A stretch of 53,190 nucleotides of DNA from Lachnospiraceae bacterium (GTDB lineage Bacteria; Bacillota; Clostridia; Lachnospirales; Lachnospiraceae): contig JAILDL010000117.1 of assembly GCA_024689465.1 (NCBI GenBank), forward strand, positions 1 through 53,190, given 5' to 3'. The position numbers and the translations under genes are program-made. Below the pieces are notes generated by a model. It ran no database searches, was not told the DNA's origin, and was given only the letters and a program-made list of their open reading frames with translations. Below are positions 36,116 to 44,537 of this stretch, piece by piece (positions within the stretch are counted from its first letter, which is position 1; every line of letters starts with the position of its first letter).

Positions 36116-37699
36116 TCAGGCCAGAAGATCCCATAAAGCAGGGATCAGATCCGAAGCCGTCATCCCGTAGGAATTTTTCATTTCCGAAGCATATTCTCCG
36201 CAAAGGCCGTGGAGATATACCGAATAATCCACCAGTTCCCGGATGGACTTACCGCTGTTTCTGCCCTGTGCCAGGATGCCGGCCAAAAGTCCGGTGAGCA
36301 CATCACCGCTTCCGGCAACGGCCATGCCGTTATCACCGCTAAGGTTAACATAAATAGAACGGGATGCGGAAGACATGACCAGCGTGGTATGATCCTTTAA
36401 AACAAAGGTAATGTCCAGACCGTCCAGCTTCTCGTCATCCAGGTAAGAGCGCATCACATCTTCCCGGTTAAAGATACCCTCCAGATCCAGGGAAGGAACT
36501 TTTTCACCAAACAAACGGGATGCCTCTCCCACATGGGGTGTTAAAACAACATGCTCTGGAAGTATAGCATACAGCAGCGGATCTGTGGACAAAAGATTCA
36601 AAGCGTCCGCATCCAGGATCAGCGGGATCTGCACATCCGCCGAAAGAATGGTATGCAGGATCCTGTGCGCATCATCGGTTTGTCCGATCCCCGGTCCCAT
36701 GGCCAGAACATCTGCCCAATCTAAAAGTTTTTGCAGGGCTTCTCCTGTTTCTTTCCCTTCCAGAATATCCAAAACTACCTGGGTATTGACCATAGCCTCC
36801 GGCAGTTCATGGAGGATCAGTTCTTTGTTGACCGGATGGGTCAAAATCTGTACCATGCCGCATCCTGCTCCAAAGCAGGCTCTTGCAGCCAGAATACACG
36901 CTCCTGCGGTATTGGGATCTCCGGCATACAGAAGGACTTTTCCGAAGGTTCCCTTATTTCCCTTAGGATCTCTGGGTAAGAAGGTCTGGATCCCGGCAAA
37001 CCGGTCGTCGAAGGAAACATGTACCGGCTCTGTGGAAAAAGCTTTGTTTAAAACGATCCCGATGGAGTCTTCGTACAGGTCCCCACAGACTTCCGGCCCC
37101 TGTGCGATCATCTCTCCCAGTTTCACAGCGCCAAAGCAACAGGTCGCATCCGCTTGAAAGCAGGGACCCGTTACAATTCCTGTATCCGCTATTAGACCGC
37201 TGGGAATATCCAGGGACAGCTTAAAGGCTTTGGAACCCTTTATCCTGCCCAGCACCTCTGCCCACAGGCCTTCAATGGGCCGGGATAAGCCGATCCCAAA
37301 AATGCCGTCAATGATCACATCGTAGGCAAAGTGTTCCGGCATCTCCCGCAGAACAGTACAATGTTCAAAGCCTGCTTTATCCCTGTAGGCCAAAAGAGAG
37401 GTTTCCTGGGCGATATTAGCATCGGATCGCTTGGAAGAAGGCGGGAGAAAACAGGTTACCCGGTAGCCTTCCGTCAGTAAAATACGGGCAAGTGCCAGAG
37501 CGTCTCCGCCGTTGTTCCCATTTCCGCAAAGCAGCAGGATAGTCGTATCCTTGGAAAGAGACGGATAGGCTTCTTCCAGTGTCTCATAAGCAAAGAACGC
37601 AGCCCGTTCCATTAGAACAGACTGCGGAATCTTTAAGGAATCCATCGTGGCGATCTCCGCCCCGTACATTTCATCAGAAGTCGGTAAATATCGGATCAT
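36116..37699 (-). CDS. nnrD: Bifunctional NAD(P)H-hydrate epimerase/dehydratase NnrDE
   Basis: The protein repairs damaged NAD(P)H hydrates. The N-terminal YjeF_N epimerase (about residues 1-215) shows LLCGNGNNGGDALALARILL and DGIFGIGLSRPIEG. The C-terminal ribokinase-like dehydratase shows LLYAGDPNTAGACILAARA, VLTPHVGEASRLFG and NGMAVAGSGDVLTGLLAGIL, with the catalytic aspartate in AGSGD. The fusion is normal in bacteria and the length of 527 residues is typical. It shares one base with the stop of the upstream gene (TAATG), so translation is coupled. Confidence 0.97.
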   Translation of the reverse strand: MIRYLPTSDEMYGAEIATMDSLKIPQSVLMERAAFFAYETLEEAYPSLSKDTTILLLCGNGNNGGDALALARILLTEGYRVTCFLPPSSKRSDANIAQETSLLAYRDKAGFEHCTVLREMPEHFAYDVIIDGIFGIGLSRPIEGLWAEVLGRIKGSKAFKLSLDIPSGLIADTGIVTGPCFQADATCCFGAVKLGEMIAQGPEVCGDLYEDSIGIVLNKAFSTEPVHVSFDDRFAGIQTFLPRDPKGNKGTFGKVLLYAGDPNTAGACILAARACFGAGCGMVQILTHPVNKELILHELPEAMVNTQVVLDILEGKETGEALQKLLDWADVLAMGPGIGQTDDAHRILHTILSADVQIPLILDADALNLLSTDPLLYAILPEHVVLTPHVGEASRLFGEKVPSLDLEGIFNREDVMRSYLDDEKLDGLDITFVLKDHTTLVMSSASRSIYVNLSGDNGMAVAGSGDVLTGLLAGILAQGRNSGKSIRELVDYSVYLHGLCGEYASEMKNSYGMTASDLIPALWDLLA

Positions 37700-38298
37700 T
37701 ACGATTTCTTATCCTCCTCCGGATCATATTTCATGTCAAACAGTTCGATCACGGCTGCACCGAAAACATCATGCATGTAGGAATACAGCGCTGCATTATC
37801 CTTTTCGGCTCTCTGCTTTCGGATCACGTTCTTTTTCAGCTGGATCCGGATATCGGTCAGCCATGCTTCGATCTGATCGATCTTTTCCGAATTATCCTTC
37901 ATCCGTTCATAGCAGACTTCCATGGAAGAAAGCATCAGCTTCCGATTGGCCTGCGCGATCTCCCGGGGCAGTTCGATGAGCCGGTCCGCATTGGCATCCA
38001 GCTTCTCATTGCATTCCTCGATCAGACGCTTATGTTCCTTTAGCTCATCTTCTGAGCCTTCGTCTGCCAGCTGTACGATCTCATCCATCAGCTTATTCTT
38101 GATCTTTTTGACTTTTTTCTCTTCGTTGTTTAAGCGGCCCTGCTCCTGCACCAGTTCATTCAGGTGATTCGCCAGCTCTTCGATCTCCTCGGTCATACCG
38201 GCCTGGGTAAAGAGCTGATGCCATTTATGGTCCAGAGTCAGAACGGGAATGTTTTTTCCCTCCAGCGCTTTTTCAAAGGAATCTGCCTTCTCCGACAT
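37699..38298 (-). CDS. Coiled-coil hypothetical protein in the rex operon
   Basis: I do not recognise a family. The 199-residue soluble protein opens with a globular segment (NIPVLTLDHKWHQLF), then is rich in Glu, Lys and Leu with heptad-like spacing through most of residues 35-175, so a helical bundle or coiled coil is expected. The N-terminal segment recalls short helices before coiled coils in other clostridial proteins placed after rex. It lies four bases after rex and touches nnrDE, so all are co-transcribed and likely under redox control. Confidence 0.82.
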   Translation of the reverse strand: MSEKADSFEKALEGKNIPVLTLDHKWHQLFTQAGMTEEIEELANHLNELVQEQGRLNNEEKKVKKIKNKLMDEIVQLADEGSEDELKEHKRLIEECNEKLDANADRLIELPREIAQANRKLMLSSMEVCYERMKDNSEKIDQIEAWLTDIRIQLKKNVIRKQRAEKDNAALYSYMHDVFGAAVIELFDMKYDPEEDKKS

Positions 38299-38302
38299 GA
38301 AT

Positions 38303-38944
38303 CTATGCGTCCTTATCGTTCATACTCTTGAGTTTATAGGATAATTTAAGGACGCTGTCGGTCAGGTGCACATTTTCAACCGGAATAGAGGCAGGCACAT
38401 TCAGATCCACATGAGCAAAATTCCAGATTGCCTTGATCCCGGCACTTACCAGTACTTCCGCAACTTTCACCGCGCTGTCCTTGGGAATGGTCAAAACCGC
38501 GATATCAATATTGTTTCCACGCACAAACTCTTCCAGTTGTTCCATGGGCTTTACTTCCAGATCACGGATCTTCATTCCCCACAGATCCGGATTCTGATCG
38601 AACAGACCGCAGAAAACAAAGCCTCTGCGCTCAAAGTTCAGATAATTGACCAGTGCCTGGCCCAGATTGCCGCAGCCGATCAGCACCAGATGGTGACTCT
38701 GATTAAGCCCCAGGATCTTTGCGATCTCCGCATAGAGATATTCCACATTATAGCCGTAACCCTGCTGGCCGAACCCACCGAAATTATTAAAATCCTGACG
38801 GATCTGAGATGCTGTAACCTTCATGAGTTTGGAAAGATCCTGGGAAGAGATCCTCTCCACACCCTGGTCCTTTAATTCACCTAAATATCGAAAATAACGG
38901 GGCAGTCTGCTGATGACCGCCTGTGAGATGACTCTCTCTTCCAT
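38303..38944 (-). CDS. rex: Redox-sensing transcriptional repressor Rex
   Basis: Rex binds DNA when the NADH/NAD+ ratio is low and releases when NADH rises, controlling fermentative genes. An N-terminal winged helix (residues 1-80; ERISSQDLSKLMKVTASQIRQ split over the recognition region, then DFNNFGGFGQQGYGY) precedes the Rossmann domain with GCGNLG at 90-95. The last helix is the domain-swapped one. At 213 residues it is full length. Its promoter carries a Rex-like operator, implying autoregulation of the rex, coiled-coil, nnrDE and alr run. Confidence 0.97.
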   Translation of the reverse strand: MEERVISQAVISRLPRYFRYLGELKDQGVERISSQDLSKLMKVTASQIRQDFNNFGGFGQQGYGYNVEYLYAEIAKILGLNQSHHLVLIGCGNLGQALVNYLNFERRGFVFCGLFDQNPDLWGMKIRDLEVKPMEQLEEFVRGNNIDIAVLTIPKDSAVKVAEVLVSAGIKAIWNFAHVDLNVPASIPVENVHLTDSVLKLSYKLKSMNDKDA

Positions 38945-38995
38945 GGTGTCGCTCCTTTATCCTTTATGTCACCCCTCTGTTTTGATTCCCATATA

Positions 38996-39023
38996 AGTAT
39001 AGCACTTGTTAAGAACGTGTCAA
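38996..39023 (-). promoter_or_regulatory. Promoter of the rex operon
   Basis: On the minus strand a perfect TTGACA (39018-39023) and TATACT (38996-39001) are 16 bases apart. The -10 matches five of six consensus positions. Transcription would begin near 38990, about 45 bases before the rex ATG, which has a GGAG-type site (AAAGGAG). Confidence 0.75.
39006..39023 (-). promoter_or_regulatory. Rex-like operator overlapping the rex -35
   Basis: The 18 bases TTGACACGTTCTTAACAA (minus strand) contain one perfect Rex half-site, TTAACAA, and a weaker inverted mate, TTGACAC, at the spacing of the clostridial Rex consensus TTGTTAAnnnnTTAACAA. It covers the -35 box and most of the spacer of the rex promoter, so bound Rex would block RNA polymerase. 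The call is by pattern only. Confidence 0.6.
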
Positions 39024-39035
39024 TCGGCGGATTCC

Positions 39036-39064
39036 TTGACAATTTGCAGAAAATAAGGCACACT
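39036..39064 (+). promoter_or_regulatory. Possible promoter of the ABC-F gene
   Basis: A perfect TTGACA (39036-39041) faces the ABC-F gene, but the hexamer 17 bases on (CACACT) matches the -10 consensus at only three positions. A leader of about 35 bases then reaches the AGAGG ribosome site and GTG start. It is the only plausible promoter in the divergent region on this strand. Confidence 0.35.
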
Positions 39065-39104
39065 TAAGCTCGACTTGAGGGTTTGATGAAAGAGGTTTTG
39101 GATC

Positions 39105-41063
39105 GTGATACTAGCCTGTCAGAACATTACAAAAGCATTTGAAGAGAACATCATTCTGGACAAAGCGTCCTTTCACATTGAAGAAAACGAAAAAGCAGCC
39201 ATCGTCGGCATAAACGGAGCCGGAAAAACCACCCTGTTTAACATCATTACCGGTAAGCTCCCTGCAGACGATGGTGTGGTTTCCATTTCCAAGGATAAGA
39301 CACTGGGCTATCTGGAACAGAATCCGGTGGTTTCTTCCGGTCTGTCCATTTACGAAGAGCTGATCTCCATCAAGCAGGATCTCATCGACATGGAAACGCA
39401 GCTGCGCACCCTGGAAGCAGACATGAAGCACTCCGACGGGGAAGCTCTTTCTGCGATCATGAATAAATATTCCACCCTCTCTCATACCTTTGACCTGCTG
39501 GGCGGATATTCCTATCAAAGTGAGTGCAAAGGCGTGTTAAAGGGGCTGGGCTTTGCGGAGGAAGAATTTTCCAAGGAAGTATCCACCTTATCCGGCGGTC
39601 AAAAAACCCGGGTCGCTCTGGGTAAGCTCCTGTTACAGAATCCGGACATCATCCTTCTGGATGAGCCCACCAACCATCTGGATATGAACTCCATCGCCTG
39701 GCTGGAAAACTATCTGATCAACTACAAGGGTGCGGTCATCGTGATCTCCCATGACCGTTACTTTATCAACAAGGTAGCCACCAAGATCATTGAGATCGAT
39801 CAGGGCGATGTTACCACCTTTATCGGCAATTACGATGACTATTCCTACAAAAAGGAGCAGCTGCGGGCAGCGGCCATGAACGCCTACTTAAACCAGCAGC
39901 AGATGATCCACCATCAGGAACAGGTCATTGAGAAATTAAAAAGCTATAACCGGGAAAAATCCATTAAACGGGCAGAAAGCCGGGAAAAGATGCTGGAAAA
40001 GGTGCAGGTACTGGAAAAGCCTACCGAAGCCCGGGCCAAGATGCACCTGACCCTGACCCCCAATATGCGCAGCGGAAACGATGTCATGACCGTTACAGAG
40101 CTGTCCAAGTCCTTCCCGAACAATCCCCTCTTTGACCATTTATCCTTCGAGGTAAAACGTGGGGAGCATGTGGCGCTCATCGGGGATAACGGAACCGGTA
40201 AGTCCACCCTTTTAAAGATCATCAACGGACTGGAAACAGCAGATGCCGGTGAAATCACCCTGGGAACCAACGTTGCCATCGGCTACTACGACCAGGAGCA
40301 CCACGAGCTGCATAATGAAAAGACCATCTATCAGGAGATCTCCGATGATTTCCCCTATCTGACCATCACCCAGATCCGTACCACCATGGCTGCTTTCCTC
40401 TTTACGGACGATGATGTTTACAAGTTGATCGGGGACCTCAGCGGTGGAGAAAAAGGCCGCGTTCTTCTGGCCAAGCTCATGCTCTCCGATTGTAACTTCC
40501 TGATCATGGATGAGCCCACCAACCATTTGGACATCAACTCCCGGGAGATCCTGGAAAGTGCTATCAATCAGTACGAAGGCACCATTTTCTACGTATCCCA
40601 TGACCGTTACTTTATCAATCGTACGGCCACCCGGATCCTGGAGCTGGAGCATCATACCGTCACCAACTATATCGGAAACTACGACTATTATACGGAAATG
40701 AAGCAACGGGCCATCGATAATGGCCTCATTGCAGCAAGAGATCCTGCCGCGTCTCCTTTCCATGTAAACGTGCAGGAAACAAGGGATACTGTCAAAAAAG
40801 AGGAAAACAAACAGGATTGGGCCAGTCAGAAACAGGCGGCCGCCAGAAAGCGAAAGCTGGAAAACGACTTAAAGAAAGCCGAAGAAGAAATTGCAGAATT
40901 AGAAGATCGGGACAAAGCCATCGATGAAGAAATGCTTCGCCCCGAAGTAAGTACCAGTTCTCTTAAATTAAATGATCTGTACAAGGAAAAAACAGAGATT
41001 GCAGATCGTCTTACGCAACTGTATGAAATATGGGAAACCTTATCACTGGAGCTGAATGATTAA
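39105..41063 (+). CDS. ABC-F family ATPase
   Basis: This is a soluble tandem-ATPase ABC-F protein, acting on ribosomes, with no membrane domain. First domain: GINGAGKTTLFNIITG, LSGGQKTRVALG, LLDEPTNHLDMNS. Second domain: GDNGTGKSTLLKIING, LSGGEKGRVLL, IMDEPTNHLDINS. The linker (residues 250-330) is long and basic (YNREKSIKRAESREKM), and the tail from about residue 560 is a Lys/Glu-rich coiled coil. GTG at 39105 is preceded by AGAGG nine bases upstream. Whether it is an EttA/Uup-like housekeeping factor or an antibiotic target-protection type is not resolved. It is the only plus-strand gene here. Confidence 0.93.
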   Translation: MILACQNITKAFEENIILDKASFHIEENEKAAIVGINGAGKTTLFNIITGKLPADDGVVSISKDKTLGYLEQNPVVSSGLSIYEELISIKQDLIDMETQLRTLEADMKHSDGEALSAIMNKYSTLSHTFDLLGGYSYQSECKGVLKGLGFAEEEFSKEVSTLSGGQKTRVALGKLLLQNPDIILLDEPTNHLDMNSIAWLENYLINYKGAVIVISHDRYFINKVATKIIEIDQGDVTTFIGNYDDYSYKKEQLRAAAMNAYLNQQQMIHHQEQVIEKLKSYNREKSIKRAESREKMLEKVQVLEKPTEARAKMHLTLTPNMRSGNDVMTVTELSKSFPNNPLFDHLSFEVKRGEHVALIGDNGTGKSTLLKIINGLETADAGEITLGTNVAIGYYDQEHHELHNEKTIYQEISDDFPYLTITQIRTTMAAFLFTDDDVYKLIGDLSGGEKGRVLLAKLMLSDCNFLIMDEPTNHLDINSREILESAINQYEGTIFYVSHDRYFINRTATRILELEHHTVTNYIGNYDYYTEMKQRAIDNGLIAARDPAASPFHVNVQETRDTVKKEENKQDWASQKQAAARKRKLENDLKKAEEEIAELEDRDKAIDEEMLRPEVSTSSLKLNDLYKEKTEIADRLTQLYEIWETLSLELND

Positions 41064-41079
41064 TCATTCAGCTCTTTTT
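41049..41079 (+). terminator. Palindromic terminator inside the ends of two genes
   Basis: A perfect 26-base palindrome (41049-41074; arms GAGCTGAATGAT and ATCATTCAGCTC around TA) is followed on the plus strand by TTTTT at 41075-41079. It contains the last codons and TAA of the ABC-F gene and, read in reverse, the last codons and TAA of icd. It is a good intrinsic terminator only for the plus strand; the minus side has no T run after it. Confidence 0.85.
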
Positions 41080-42274
41080 CCATTTCCCTGCGGATGGTCT
41101 GCAAAAGCTCCTTGGAGTTAACCTTCTGCACATCCTGCCGCTCTGCGATGAGGGCAAGGTCGCCGGTCATCACACCGCTTTCGATAACGGAAATGGTGGC
41201 TTTCTCCAGTACGTCCGCATAATGCATCAGCTCAGGAAGGTTGTCCAGTTCTCCACGCTTACGGAAGGCGCCGCTCCATGCAAAGATGGTGGCTACCGGA
41301 TTGGTGCTGGTCTCCTCTCCCTTCAGATACTTGTAGTAATGACGCTGCACGGTACCGTGAGCTGCTTCGTACTCATAAACGCCCTTGGGAGAAACCAGCA
41401 CGGAAGTCATCATGGCCAGAGAACCAAAGGCGGAGGATACCATATCACTCATTACATCTCCGTCGTAGTTCTTGCAGGCCCAGATAAAACCGCCCTTGGA
41501 CTTCATGACACGGGCAACCGCGTCATCGATCAGGGTATAGAAATAGGTAAGGCCGGCCTTTTCAAAGGCTTCCTTGTAGGTCGATTCATACAGGTCATCA
41601 AAGATATCCTTAAATCTTCGGTCATAGATCTTGGAAATGGTATCCTTGGTACCGAACCACAGATCCTGTTTGGTATCCAGGGCATAGGTAAAGCAGCATT
41701 TTGCAAAGCTTTCGATGGAGCTGTCCAGGTTGTGCATACCCTGCAGCACACCGGGCCCCTTAAAGTCCATAATGGTCTTTCTGGTTTCCTTGCCGTTTTC
41801 ATCGGTAAAGACCAGTTCCGCCTTACCGGGACCGGGGATCAGCATTTCCGCGTTTTTATAAACATCGCCATAGGCATGACGTGCCAGGGTGATGGGCTTT
41901 GTCCAGCTTTTTACATTGGGGGTGATACCCTTTACCAGAATGGGTGCACGGAAGACCGTTCCGTCCAAAATGGCACGGATGGTCCCATTGGGGCTCTTCC
42001 ACATTTCCTTCAGGTTATACTCTTCCACACGCTGTGCGTTAGGGGTAATGGTGGCGCATTTTACGGCAACGCCGTACCGCAGGGTGGCGTTGGCAGAATC
42101 CACCGTTACCTGATCGTTTGTATCATCTCTGTGCTTTACGCCCAGGTCATAATATTCCGACTTCAGGTCAACAAACGGAAGGATCAGCTCCTCCTTGATC
42201 ATCTGCCATAAGATGCGGGTCATTTCGTCCCCGTCCATCTCGACCAGGGGCGTTTTCATTTCAATCAGACTCAT
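41060..42274 (-). CDS. icd: NADP-dependent isocitrate dehydrogenase
   Basis: The enzyme oxidises isocitrate to 2-oxoglutarate with NADP+. It belongs to the eukaryotic-type IDH subfamily: PLVEMDGDEMTRILW at the N terminus, DSANATLRYGVAVKCATITP, the substrate-serine region KSPNGTIRAILDGTVFRAP, and YEYEAAHGTVQRHYYKY for cofactor binding. The 404 residues are standard. It follows the GntR gene by 11 bases with a strong AAAGGAG ribosome site. Co-expression with the Re-citrate-synthase-like gene indicates synthesis of 2-oxoglutarate for glutamate. Its last four codons lie in the terminator palindrome shared with the convergent ABC-F gene. Confidence 0.97.
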   Translation of the reverse strand: MSLIEMKTPLVEMDGDEMTRILWQMIKEELILPFVDLKSEYYDLGVKHRDDTNDQVTVDSANATLRYGVAVKCATITPNAQRVEEYNLKEMWKSPNGTIRAILDGTVFRAPILVKGITPNVKSWTKPITLARHAYGDVYKNAEMLIPGPGKAELVFTDENGKETRKTIMDFKGPGVLQGMHNLDSSIESFAKCCFTYALDTKQDLWFGTKDTISKIYDRRFKDIFDDLYESTYKEAFEKAGLTYFYTLIDDAVARVMKSKGGFIWACKNYDGDVMSDMVSSAFGSLAMMTSVLVSPKGVYEYEAAHGTVQRHYYKYLKGEETSTNPVATIFAWSGAFRKRGELDNLPELMHYADVLEKATISVIESGVMTGDLALIAERQDVQKVNSKELLQTIRREMEKELND

Positions 42275-42285
42275 ACATTTCTCCT

Positions 42286-42993
42286 TTATTGCTCCGAACC
42301 CGGATCCGGTGCGTCATAAGTTTCACACAGACCGTTCTTCATCATATTCTCATAGGCATTGATCATATGCTGATGGGCCACTTTTTCCGCACGGTCCTTG
42401 TCTTTTTCCTTAATGGCTTCCATGATCTTACGATGCTCGTTGTTGGAAGCATTGCTGCGCTGTTCACTGGCCAGAGTCTTCTTGCGGACTCTGAGCACAT
42501 AGGCATGGAAATCCTTCAGCAGATGCTCCAGCATCTTGGAATCACAGGCTTCATACAGGATATCGTGGAACCGATTATCCAGCTCCGCCATCTGATCCAG
42601 ATGACCCTTAGATGCATGAAACTCTGCCAGATATACGTTTTCTTCCATTTCATCCATCTGTTCCGGGGTGATATGGTCGCAGGCCCAGCGGGCACACAAC
42701 CCTTCCAGAAGGGAACGGATCATATAGATATCCTGTACGTCTTTGGTGGTGATACCGGTGACGTAAGCGCCTTTATTGGGAATGATCTTGATCAGACCTT
42801 CCAGTTCCAGCTGACGGAAGGCTTCCCGCACCGGGGTTCTGGATACCCCCAGTTCTTCGCCGATGGCCACTTCCTTCAGTTCTTCATGTTCTTTGTATTT
42901 GCCGCTTAAGATATCCTCACGGATCTTGTTAAATACGCGGCCGCGAAGGGAAAATTTATCCGTCACTTCGCTTTTCACATCATAGTTTTCCAT
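42286..42993 (-). CDS. GntR-family regulator with FCD domain
   Basis: The protein has a winged-helix DNA-binding domain (about residues 15-80, with LGVSRTPVREAFRQLELEG) and a C-terminal FCD effector domain. The FCD metal site is intact: Asp and His in ELDNRFHDIL, His in NNEHRKIM and His in AHQHMINA. Such domains bind small carboxylates through the metal. I chose ATG 42993 (235 residues) because AAAGGA lies five bases upstream; the longer frame runs back into the citrate-synthase-like gene. It likely controls its own operon through the palindromes at 44482 and 44538. A tricarboxylate or related acid is a plausible but unproven ligand. Confidence 0.93.
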   Translation of the reverse strand: MENYDVKSEVTDKFSLRGRVFNKIREDILSGKYKEHEELKEVAIGEELGVSRTPVREAFRQLELEGLIKIIPNKGAYVTGITTKDVQDIYMIRSLLEGLCARWACDHITPEQMDEMEENVYLAEFHASKGHLDQMAELDNRFHDILYEACDSKMLEHLLKDFHAYVLRVRKKTLASEQRSNASNNEHRKIMEAIKEKDKDRAEKVAHQHMINAYENMMKNGLCETYDAPDPGSEQ

Positions 42994-43003
42994 TTTTGTC
43001 CTT

Positions 43004-44428
43004 TCAAGCCTCTCCCGGCATGGGAATCTTAAGCTCCTCGCAGGCTTTTGCGATCTCCCTCTCAAGCTCTGTATCCGTCAGAACCGTTACACGGCCACCG
43101 GCATACTCTGCATCCACCCATTCCTTTAACCGGTGGATCAGGGGTGCATTCTTGTCCATTAGCTTATCCTGGGGCAGTTTGTAATAGGTGTTGATCCAGT
43201 GAGCGATCCCTGCAAGACCGGAGGTATTGGAGATTGCACAGCGTACAGGACGGTTCAGGAATTTCTCCGTATCGAAGATGTTGTAGATCTCCTCGTTCTT
43301 TAACAGTCCGTCCGCATGGATACCGGCTCTGGTAACATTAAAGTTCTTTCCCACAAAAGGCGTACGGGGCGGGATCTGGTACCCGATCTCCTTCTCGTAG
43401 TACTCCGCCAGTTCCGTGATCACACGGGTATCCATGCCATCCAGCGTACCCTTTAACTGGGCATACTCAAAGACCATGGCTTCCAGCGGGGTATTACCGG
43501 TACGCTCTCCGATACCGAAGAGAGAACAGTTGATGCCGCTGCAGCCGTAAAGCCATGCCGTGGTGGAATTGGATACCGCTTTATAGAAATCATTGTGTCC
43601 GTGCCACTCGATCAGGTCATGGGGCACGCCTGCATGCTTGTTGATGGCATAAATGATACCCTGTACGCTTCTGGGAATAACCGCACCGGGGAAATTGACA
43701 CCATATCCCATGGTGTCACAAGCACGTACCTTAATGGGAATTTTATATTCCTCCATCAGTTTCATCAGTTCCAGACAAAAAGGAACCACATATCCGTAAA
43801 TATCCGCACGGGTGATATCTTCCAGATGACATCTGGGAGAGATCCCCTCTTCCAGGCAGTCCCGGATCACACTGATGTAGTGTTCCATCGCCTGTTTACG
43901 GGTCATCTTCAGTTTCATGAAGATATGATAATCGGAACAGGAAACCAGAATACCGGTTTCCTTCATGCCGATCTCCTTTACCAGCTTGAAATCTTCCTTG
44001 CTGGCACGGATCCAGCTGGTTACCTGAGGAAATTCATATCCTCTCTCCATACATTTATAAACCGCATCCCGGTCCTTTTTGCTGTAAAGGAAAAATTCGC
44101 TGGCGCGGATCAGACCCTTGGGACCACCCAAACGATGCAGATAATCGTAAATCGTTACGATCTGTTCCGTGGTATAAGGCTCACGGCTCTGCTGACCGTC
44201 ACGGAAGGTGGTATCCGTGATCCATATTTCCTTGGGCATATCATGGGGAACGATCCGGTCATTGAAAGGGATCTTGGGAATCTCGGAATAAGGGAACATA
44301 TTCCGGAAGACATTGGGCTTTTTCACATCGTCCAGGATGTACATGTGCTCTTCAATCTGCAACAGATTGTTATTGGGGTTCATGGACACCGGACGATTGG
44401 TAAACAGTTCGCTGTTATCGACAGGCAT
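43004..44428 (-). CDS. Re-citrate-synthase-like DRE-TIM enzyme
   Basis: This belongs to the homocitrate/isopropylmalate synthase superfamily, and its neighbourhood and motifs point to Re-type citrate synthase (acetyl-CoA plus oxaloacetate to citrate), known from Clostridium kluyveri. Visible are DTTFRDGQQSREPYT near residues 72-86 (metal aspartate and catalytic arginine), LIEWHGHNDFYKAV with the HxH metal pair, and GIGERTGNTPLEAMV. No C-terminal LeuA regulatory domain is present in its 474 residues. I chose ATG 44428 since AGGAGG ends nine bases upstream; the upstream ATG overlaps that site. Citramalate or homocitrate synthase remain alternatives. Confidence 0.85.
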   Translation of the reverse strand: MPVDNSELFTNRPVSMNPNNNLLQIEEHMYILDDVKKPNVFRNMFPYSEIPKIPFNDRIVPHDMPKEIWITDTTFRDGQQSREPYTTEQIVTIYDYLHRLGGPKGLIRASEFFLYSKKDRDAVYKCMERGYEFPQVTSWIRASKEDFKLVKEIGMKETGILVSCSDYHIFMKLKMTRKQAMEHYISVIRDCLEEGISPRCHLEDITRADIYGYVVPFCLELMKLMEEYKIPIKVRACDTMGYGVNFPGAVIPRSVQGIIYAINKHAGVPHDLIEWHGHNDFYKAVSNSTTAWLYGCSGINCSLFGIGERTGNTPLEAMVFEYAQLKGTLDGMDTRVITELAEYYEKEIGYQIPPRTPFVGKNFNVTRAGIHADGLLKNEEIYNIFDTEKFLNRPVRCAISNTSGLAGIAHWINTYYKLPQDKLMDKNAPLIHRLKEWVDAEYAGGRVTVLTDTELEREIAKACEELKIPMPGEA

Positions 44429-44481
44429 TGCAACATACCTCCTCATGGGACACTGACGAGTTTGACCACTCGTTGCGTATT

Positions 44482-44493
44482 ATTGTATACAAT
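44482..44493 (-). promoter_or_regulatory. Operator 1, palindrome over the -10 box
   Basis: ATTGTATACAAT is a perfect 12-base palindrome of the type bound by FadR/FCD-subfamily GntR regulators. It contains the -10 hexamer of the promoter of the citrate-synthase-like operon, so a bound dimer would repress. The regulator is probably the GntR protein encoded in the same operon. Confidence 0.65.
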
Positions 44494-44510
44494 CTGTATA
44501 AACCTGTCAA
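44482..44510 (-). promoter_or_regulatory. Promoter of the citrate-synthase/gntR/icd operon
   Basis: TTGACA (44505-44510) and TACAAT (44482-44487) stand 17 bases apart on the minus strand, close to the ideal sigma-A promoter. The start of transcription would be near 44475, giving a leader of about 47 bases before the ATG. Confidence 0.8.
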
Positions 44511-44537
44511 GATTACAGGTTTTCACAGAATTTTTCA

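Noticed and set aside
41222-42211. Long open frame on the plus strand (about 330 codons)
   Set aside because: It lies opposite icd, whose sequence is unmistakable; the antisense product is His- and Gly-rich without motifs.
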